Shown here: piece by piece, positions 6,445-10,370 of the stretch | Layout of the letters: each line of letters opens with the position of its first letter | Numbering within the stretch: the first letter of the stretch is position 1 | Origin: Hyphomicrobiales bacterium | GTDB taxonomy: Bacteria > Pseudomonadota > Alphaproteobacteria > Rhizobiales > Aestuariivirgaceae | DNA: 10,370 nucleotides | Direction of reading: 5' to 3' | Assembly (NCBI GenBank): GCA_025356765.1 | Contig: JANXRO010000183.1 | Coordinates: 1 to 10,370, forward strand | Made by a program: the position numbers and the translations under genes | Notes under the pieces: generated by a model | Databases searched by the model: none | Told to the model about the DNA's origin: nothing | Seen by the model: only the letters and a program-made list of their open reading frames with translations

Positions 6445-6651
6445 TTAGAACATCTCGATGTCGTCGGAATAGATCCTGCCTCGCGTCGCAGTGACGTCGT
6501 TCGTATGGGATGGCAACCCATTAACGGTGACCTTTCGACCGAGGCGGGAGCACCCTTCTCAGCAGCGGGTTTTGGCAATTTGTTTCGTGATCGTTGCAAT
6601 GAGGCTGGTTTAAAGCACTGCTCAGCCCTTGGCTTGCGTAACCCCAAGTAA
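6439..6651 (+). pseudogene. Tyrosine recombinase (phage-type integrase) fragment, internally deleted
   Basis: The plus-strand frame from after a TAG at 6436-6438 to the TAA at 6649-6651 holds two recognisable integrase pieces. The first, SRRSDVVRMGWQPI (6481-6522), matches the conserved GQRRSDVVRLGWQH-like box that carries the first catalytic arginine. The second, FSAAGFGNLFRDRCNEAGL (6556-6612), followed by SALGLRN, matches the segment leading to the HxxR box. The two arginine boxes are only about 47 codons apart, whereas roughly 100 is usual, so an internal stretch is lost. The conserved histidine of HGLR is replaced by leucine, the frame ends directly afterwards, and the tyrosine nucleophile and N-terminal domain are absent. 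The protein cannot be active. Similarity is confident only from about 6472. The fragment points at the 3' end of the tRNA-Arg gene, a usual position for an island integrase. Confidence 0.72.
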
Positions 6652-6660
6652 GTACTTACT
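6647..6660. repeat. Perfect 14-base palindrome at the end of the integrase fragment
   Basis: AGTAAGTACTTACT is identical to its reverse complement. It overlaps the stop codon that ends the integrase remnant and lies about 100 bp from the tRNA 3' end. It may mark a deletion junction or be a protein-binding site, or it may be chance. Confidence 0.4.
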
Positions 6661-6762
6661 AATCTCGCGAGGTCAGAAAGTGAACAACATCGTCCAACCT
6701 ATGACCCAAGGCTGGACAAAAAGAGAGAAAAGTGATTGCAAAACAATGTCATAAAAATGAGA

Positions 6763-6840
6763 TGGCGCGCCCGAAAGGATTCGAACCTCTGACCCCTAGA
6801 TTCGTAGTCTAGTGCTCTGATCCAGCTGAGCTACGGGCGC
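6763..6840 (-). tRNA. tRNA-Arg, anticodon ACG
   Basis: A complete cloverleaf reads on the minus strand from 6840 to 6763. The acceptor stem pairs GCGCCCG (5') with CGGGCGC (3'), followed by discriminator G and an encoded CCA. The D arm has GCTC/GAGC, the anticodon stem CTAGA/TCTAG encloses the loop CTACGAA, giving anticodon ACG (read as ICG after deamination), and the T arm contains GGTTCGAATCC. Length is 78 bases including CCA. Its 3' end faces the recombinase and insertion-sequence debris. Confidence 0.97.
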
Positions 6841-6852
6841 TTTCCGACGGTG

Positions 6853-6881
6853 TGGATAGTTGAAGCGGGCAGCCAACGCAA
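6853..6881 (-). promoter_or_regulatory. Predicted promoter of the tRNA-Arg gene
   Basis: On the minus strand TTGCGT (6881-6876) and TATCCA (6858-6853) are separated by 17 bases and lie 13 bases upstream of the tRNA 5' end. The spacing and position suit a sigma-70 promoter for the tRNA; the -10 box is weak. Confidence 0.42.
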
Positions 6882-6900
6882 GGGTGGTTTTAAATATAAT

Positions 6901-8313
6901 TTATGGCGCGGGTCTGTCGGGTAAAGTTAATTCTAAAATCGTACCTTTTTCAGATGTTTCTGCAACGCGGATGCTTCCGCCATGGGCTTTTAAAAGTTCA
7001 GCTGAAATTGCAAGGCCAAGGCCAGTTCCTCCACTTCGCGCTGCAGTTTGAAACGCCTCAAACATTTTGTTGCGAATAACGGGTGGAATGCCCGGGCCAG
7101 AATCTTTGATCGTGATGTGCAACACACCAGCTTCTCGCGCAGCGCTGATACGAATTTCATCACCCGTTGCGGGCCGTGCTTCAATGGCTTGAATTGCATT
7201 ACGCGTAAGATTTGTCAGTATACGGATCAATTGTTCTCGATCTGCATCAGCTTTGATAGTGCGTGGCACATCATCGACCAATGCAATGGCATCACCTGCT
7301 TGAAAGCGCAACGTTTCGAACACGTCTTCAATAATGTCGTGCAGCATTAGTATTTCACGCCGTGGCGGCAATTCTTGCGCGCGGCCATAAGTGAGCGTTT
7401 GGTTCAAAAATAGAATTGCGCGGTCGAGTGAAGTGATTAGTTTGGGTGCAAAGCGTTGCACGGTTGGATCTTTCACGCTGCCCAAGCGATCAGAAATTAA
7501 TTGCGCTGATGTGAGCATGTTGCGCAAATCATGGCTCACTTTGCTCACAGCCAACCCCAACGCGGCAAGCCTGGTTTTTTGTTGCAGCAAGCCTTGAAGC
7601 TGAACCTGCATGGCGTTGAGTTCGTGTTCTGCAATGCCAATCTCATCACTGCGCATGGTGGGAGATATCACCCGTGCGGGGTCTTCTGGTCGATCGGCAA
7701 AGTGCATCATATTGTCTGAGATACGTCGCATGGGCTTTACCAATACGCGATTGAGGGCTGCAAAAATTAAACCAGCAACAATGAAGGATAATACAATCGA
7801 CAGCCCTAAAATGCGCAACCCATAGCTTAACATCGCATCGCGCAAGGGCCATTCATGCAGCGCGATTTCAATGGTGTTGCCTGTCATGGCGGGGGGTTTA
7901 TCAATAACACTGATGAGGCGATCGCTCTGCAAGAACATCACGTTTAACGCAGGCAAAACCGTTGTGTAATACTGGCCGCCACGGAGATCAAAAGTTTCTT
8001 CAACCATGCCCGGGTGATCGCCACGTAAAACCAATTGTCTTTTATCGCCGCGCATCACTGAAACCGCCTCAACACCTGCACCACGCAAAATTGTGGAACG
8101 CAAATCCGCGTCAACAATTTGGCCAGGCGCAGCTTCTGCGGCCAGTGCTGCAATTTCAGCCTGCGCAATGTGAGTCTTCAACCATTGAACGCGGAAATTT
8201 GCGATCGATGGCAAGAAAATTAAAATTTCACCCAGCATCACAAACACAATTGTGAGCAAAAGCACTTTGCCCGAAAGCCCAGCAAGCGGCAGCCGTTTTG
8301 GAACATCAACCAT
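6901..8313 (-). CDS. Membrane-bound sensor histidine kinase, orphan
   Basis: This 470-residue kinase autophosphorylates on a histidine in response to an unknown signal. A first membrane segment at about residues 14-37 and a second at about 163-187 flank a roughly 125-residue periplasmic sensor region with no recognised fold and no cysteine. A HAMP linker follows (about 188-240, starting NRVLVKPMRRISD). The phosphoacceptor box is SKVSHDLRNMLTSAQL with His261; the catalytic domain has N-box NLTRNAIQAI (368-377), G1 box DSGPGI (404-409) and G2 box GGTGLGLAI (428-436), so it should be active. No response regulator is encoded nearby. The ATG at 8313 begins nine bases after the stop of the flavoprotein gene, implying co-transcription; the ribosome-binding site is weak. 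Confidence 0.94.
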   Translation of the reverse strand: MVDVPKRLPLAGLSGKVLLLTIVFVMLGEILIFLPSIANFRVQWLKTHIAQAEIAALAAEAAPGQIVDADLRSTILRGAGVEAVSVMRGDKRQLVLRGDHPGMVEETFDLRGGQYYTTVLPALNVMFLQSDRLISVIDKPPAMTGNTIEIALHEWPLRDAMLSYGLRILGLSIVLSFIVAGLIFAALNRVLVKPMRRISDNMMHFADRPEDPARVISPTMRSDEIGIAEHELNAMQVQLQGLLQQKTRLAALGLAVSKVSHDLRNMLTSAQLISDRLGSVKDPTVQRFAPKLITSLDRAILFLNQTLTYGRAQELPPRREILMLHDIIEDVFETLRFQAGDAIALVDDVPRTIKADADREQLIRILTNLTRNAIQAIEARPATGDEIRISAAREAGVLHITIKDSGPGIPPVIRNKMFEAFQTAARSGGTGLGLAISAELLKAHGGSIRVAETSEKGTILELTLPDRPAP

Positions 8314-8322
8314 GGGTGTGAT

Positions 8323-9729
8323 TTAGCCGAAGATTTTCAGAAGACCTAGCAACTTGCGCAGCCAAGGCGCTTGCGCAATGCCAGCATAATTTGTAATTGC
8401 TGCACGTTTGCCAACTTCACTTAACGTTGGATAAGGCAAAACCAAATTGGCAAAAGCAGATATTTTTATTTTATTCGTGACCGCCAACACAAATGGCGCA
8501 ATCAATTCGCCAGCAGATGGCCCGACGATGCTGGCACCCACAATAACCCCGCCTTTGCCCAACATAACTTTGATCATGCCTTTGGTTTTGCCCACGGCCT
8601 GCGCGCGATCATTTTCAGCAAAATGCCAAGTGACCGTTTTTGAGGCCTTTCCTAGAACGCGATACGCTTCGGCATCACTCAATCCCACATGCGCCAACTC
8701 AGGATCTGTGTAAGTGACCCACGGAATAATGTCGGTGCGATTTTTCACTGGTAACTTAAAAAATGCATTTCGGATGATAAGTCCCGCATGATAGCCAGCC
8801 ACATGGGTGAATTGCAGGCCGCCCGCAACATCGCCTGCGGCATAGACATTGCGGTTAGTTGTGCGAAGTCCCTTATTCACCGTAATGCCACGTTTGGTAT
8901 AGGCAATTCCGCCTGCCTCTAAATTCAAGCCTTCGATGTTTGGAGCGCGTCCTGCGGCCACCAAAAGATGCGATCCTTCGATCATTTCTCCGCTGGCCAA
9001 GAAGATTTGAAAATTCAATTTATTCATTTTAACATTGGTGATGGCGGTGTTTTCGCGGATGGATATTCCTTCCTCCATCAGTGAGTCGATCACAATTTTT
9101 GCGAGGTCAGGATCATCTTTGCTCAAAACTTTTGCGGCTTCAAGCACGGTAACATCACAGCCCAAACGACGATGCGCCTGCGCCATTTCCATGCCAATGG
9201 GGCCGCCGCCTATGATGATCAGATGCTTTGGTAAAATACGATTTTTGAAAAGTGTTTCATTGGTCAGAAAGGGCACATCTTTCAATCCAGGAATGGGCGG
9301 AATTGCAGCGCGTGACCCGGTGGCAATAACAATCTTGCGTGCTTGATAGGCTTTACCATCTGCTTCTAAAATCTGTACACTGATGAATTTAGCATGGGCT
9401 TTGACAACATGCACACCAAGGCCTTCAAATCGTTCAACGCTGTCATGCGGCGCTATTTTTGCAATGACAGATGAGACATGGTCCATCACTTTTGCATAAT
9501 CAACAACAGGCTCAACAGCGGTAATTCCAAATGGTGCTGATGTTTTTTGCGCATGGGCATATTTTGCGGCGGCAATGAGTGACTTTGAGGGAACGCAGCC
9601 TGAATTTAAACAATCCCCGCCCATTTCGTTTTTTTCAAATAGAACGACCTTCTCGCCAAACTGTGCAGCAGCGGCGGCCAAAGAAAGGCCAGCTGAGCCG
9701 CCGCCGATGATGGCCAGATCAAAAATCAC
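8323..9729 (-). CDS. MerA-like FAD/NAD(P)-dependent disulfide oxidoreductase
   Basis: This class I pyridine nucleotide-disulfide oxidoreductase of about 468 residues is presumably cytoplasmic. In the numbering used here it shows an FAD-binding GGGSAG (9-14), the redox-active pair in GGDCLNSGCVPSK (Cys40, Cys45), an NAD(P)-binding GGGPIG (174-179), a second FAD motif YAAGDVAGG (about 296-304) and a dimerisation domain (VTYTDPELAHVGLS onward). Where lipoamide dehydrogenase has the catalytic His of the His-Glu dyad it has Tyr433 (LPYPTLSE), as in mercuric reductase. It lacks the C-terminal vicinal cysteines and the N-terminal metal-binding domain of MerA, so it is not a proven mercuric reductase. 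I prefer the GTG at 9729, which overlaps the upstream TGA as GTGA, has GGAAAG seven bases before it and gives the usual short N-terminus; an ATG at 9744 is the alternative. Confidence 0.92.
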   Translation of the reverse strand: MIFDLAIIGGGSAGLSLAAAAAQFGEKVVLFEKNEMGGDCLNSGCVPSKSLIAAAKYAHAQKTSAPFGITAVEPVVDYAKVMDHVSSVIAKIAPHDSVERFEGLGVHVVKAHAKFISVQILEADGKAYQARKIVIATGSRAAIPPIPGLKDVPFLTNETLFKNRILPKHLIIIGGGPIGMEMAQAHRRLGCDVTVLEAAKVLSKDDPDLAKIVIDSLMEEGISIRENTAITNVKMNKLNFQIFLASGEMIEGSHLLVAAGRAPNIEGLNLEAGGIAYTKRGITVNKGLRTTNRNVYAAGDVAGGLQFTHVAGYHAGLIIRNAFFKLPVKNRTDIIPWVTYTDPELAHVGLSDAEAYRVLGKASKTVTWHFAENDRAQAVGKTKGMIKVMLGKGGVIVGASIVGPSAGELIAPFVLAVTNKIKISAFANLVLPYPTLSEVGKRAAITNYAGIAQAPWLRKLLGLLKIFG

Positions 9730-10370
9730 GAAAAAGCTTTCCATTTTTTAATGGCCACCGGAATGAGAGATATCAATCCAAGTGCTGCAAAGGCCCACAG
9801 CAATTGTGGCGTGATGATTGCTGTTGTGGATAATTCATAAGGGCAATTTTGTGCTCCATTTTGAAGAACGCAAGCATCATGTGAAAACTGCTGCGCCTCA
9901 ATCACACTGCCAAACCCGCGGCCAAGCCACGCGAACGCATAGGAGCCGGGAATGATGCCAAGCAATGTTCCAAGCGCAAATGTGCGCAATGTCATCTTTG
10001 TCAAACCCGCCACCGCGTTCACTGCAAAAAAAGGAAATGCCGGAACCAGACGTAAAAACAACAGATAATTAAAGCCGTCTTTTTCAAAGCCGCCTGCAAG
10101 CTTTTGCACAAATGGCCCGGCGCGATCTGCAATCACTTTGCCCAAAGAAGTTTGGACAATTTTAAAAACCACAATGGCGCCCAGCGTTGCCGCAACAACG
10201 GTGATCGGCGCGCTGAGTGCCCAACCAAAAATAAATCCGCCGAGAATGCTCAGAATGCCGGCACCTGGAAATGACAAAGCGACAACAACGAAATATGCCC
10301 CAGTGTAGATCAACAACGCCAAGAACAAATGGTCTGCCACATAGGAATGGAGCACCGCTTGGTTTTCGGC
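9726..10370 (-). CDS. TVP38/TMEM64 (SNARE-associated/DedA-like) membrane protein, 5' end beyond the window
   Basis: The frame is open from the right edge to a TGA at 9728-9726, giving at least 214 codons; a GTG at 10355 is in frame, but the open frame continues past it, so the true start is probably outside. The inner-membrane protein has several hydrophobic segments and the family core: FPGAGILSILGGFIFGWAL (a re-entrant-type segment), then FLRLVPAFPFFAVNAVAGLT with its conserved arginine, and LLGIIPGSYAFAWLGRGFG. A polar loop with two cysteines (HDACVLQNGAQNC) precedes the last membrane segment. Family members are linked to lipid or small-solute movement across membranes, but no substrate can be assigned. 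Its stop overlaps the start of the flavoprotein gene; TVP38 and this type of reductase are often neighbours or fused in bacteria, to my knowledge. Confidence 0.9.
   Translation of the reverse strand, partial: AENQAVLHSYVADHLFLALLIYTGAYFVVVALSFPGAGILSILGGFIFGWALSAPITVVAATLGAIVVFKIVQTSLGKVIADRAGPFVQKLAGGFEKDGFNYLLFLRLVPAFPFFAVNAVAGLTKMTLRTFALGTLLGIIPGSYAFAWLGRGFGSVIEAQQFSHDACVLQNGAQNCPYELSTTAIITPQLLWAFAALGLISLIPVAIKKWKAFS

Noticed and set aside
6375..6647. 90-codon minus-strand frame in the tRNA-proximal gap
   Set aside because: It spans the junction between IS3 and integrase remnants in a different frame from the recognisable IS3 tail, and is Pro/Arg/Ser-rich without family features.
6260..6762. 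Attachment-site direct repeat of the tRNA-Arg 3' end
   Set aside because: I scanned the gap by eye for a copy of the T-arm or acceptor sequence and saw none, so no att pair is claimed.
8323..9729. Genuine mercuric reductase and a mercury-resistance operon
   Set aside because: The C-terminal vicinal cysteines and metal-binding domain are absent, and no merR, merT or merP is present.

Overview
The window looks like chromosomal DNA of an alphaproteobacterium, probably of the Hyphomicrobiales (Rhizobiales). The grounds are a GcvA-type LysR regulator, a Rrf2 regulator next to a complete sulfate ABC transporter, a TVP38-type membrane protein paired with a MerA-like flavoprotein, and a tRNA-Arg(ACG) of proteobacterial form. 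GC content is moderate, and no family or genus can be fixed from the sequence alone. There are no rRNA genes and no CRISPR array.

Left part (1-2096). The 5' end of an exported protein, probably an outer-membrane beta-barrel, reads leftward off the window edge. It is divergent from a LysR-type regulator that has a convincing promoter and a T-N11-A palindrome overlapping its expected transcription start. Two tiny genes of 54 and 63 codons follow. They are translationally coupled, have good ribosome-binding sites, and match no family I recognise.

Sulfur block (2138-6245). A Rrf2 regulator with a four-cysteine cluster precedes a tightly packed sulfate-uptake operon: periplasmic sulfate-binding protein, CysT and CysW permeases, and a short CysA ATPase. 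The stop and start codons abut or overlap, and a Rho-independent terminator closes the operon. An AT-rich palindrome between the -35 and -10 regions upstream of the binding-protein gene is a candidate operator for the Rrf2 protein. CysA lacks the C-terminal regulatory region of the long form.

Scar (about 6260-6840). Between the operon terminator and a tRNA-Arg gene lie degraded mobile-element pieces: the last 28 codons and terminal end of an IS3-family insertion sequence on the minus strand, then an internally deleted tyrosine-recombinase (integrase) fragment on the plus strand that stops about 110 bp short of the tRNA 3' end. This looks like the remains of an old element integrated at the tRNA.

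Right part (6901-10370). Three minus-strand genes form one apparent operon, transcribed leftward: a TVP38/TMEM64-family membrane protein (its start is off the right edge), a MerA/lipoamide-dehydrogenase-like flavoprotein disulfide reductase, and an orphan membrane sensor histidine kinase. They overlap or lie within 10 bp of each other, which suggests a membrane and redox sensing unit whose signal and substrate cannot be read from the sequence.
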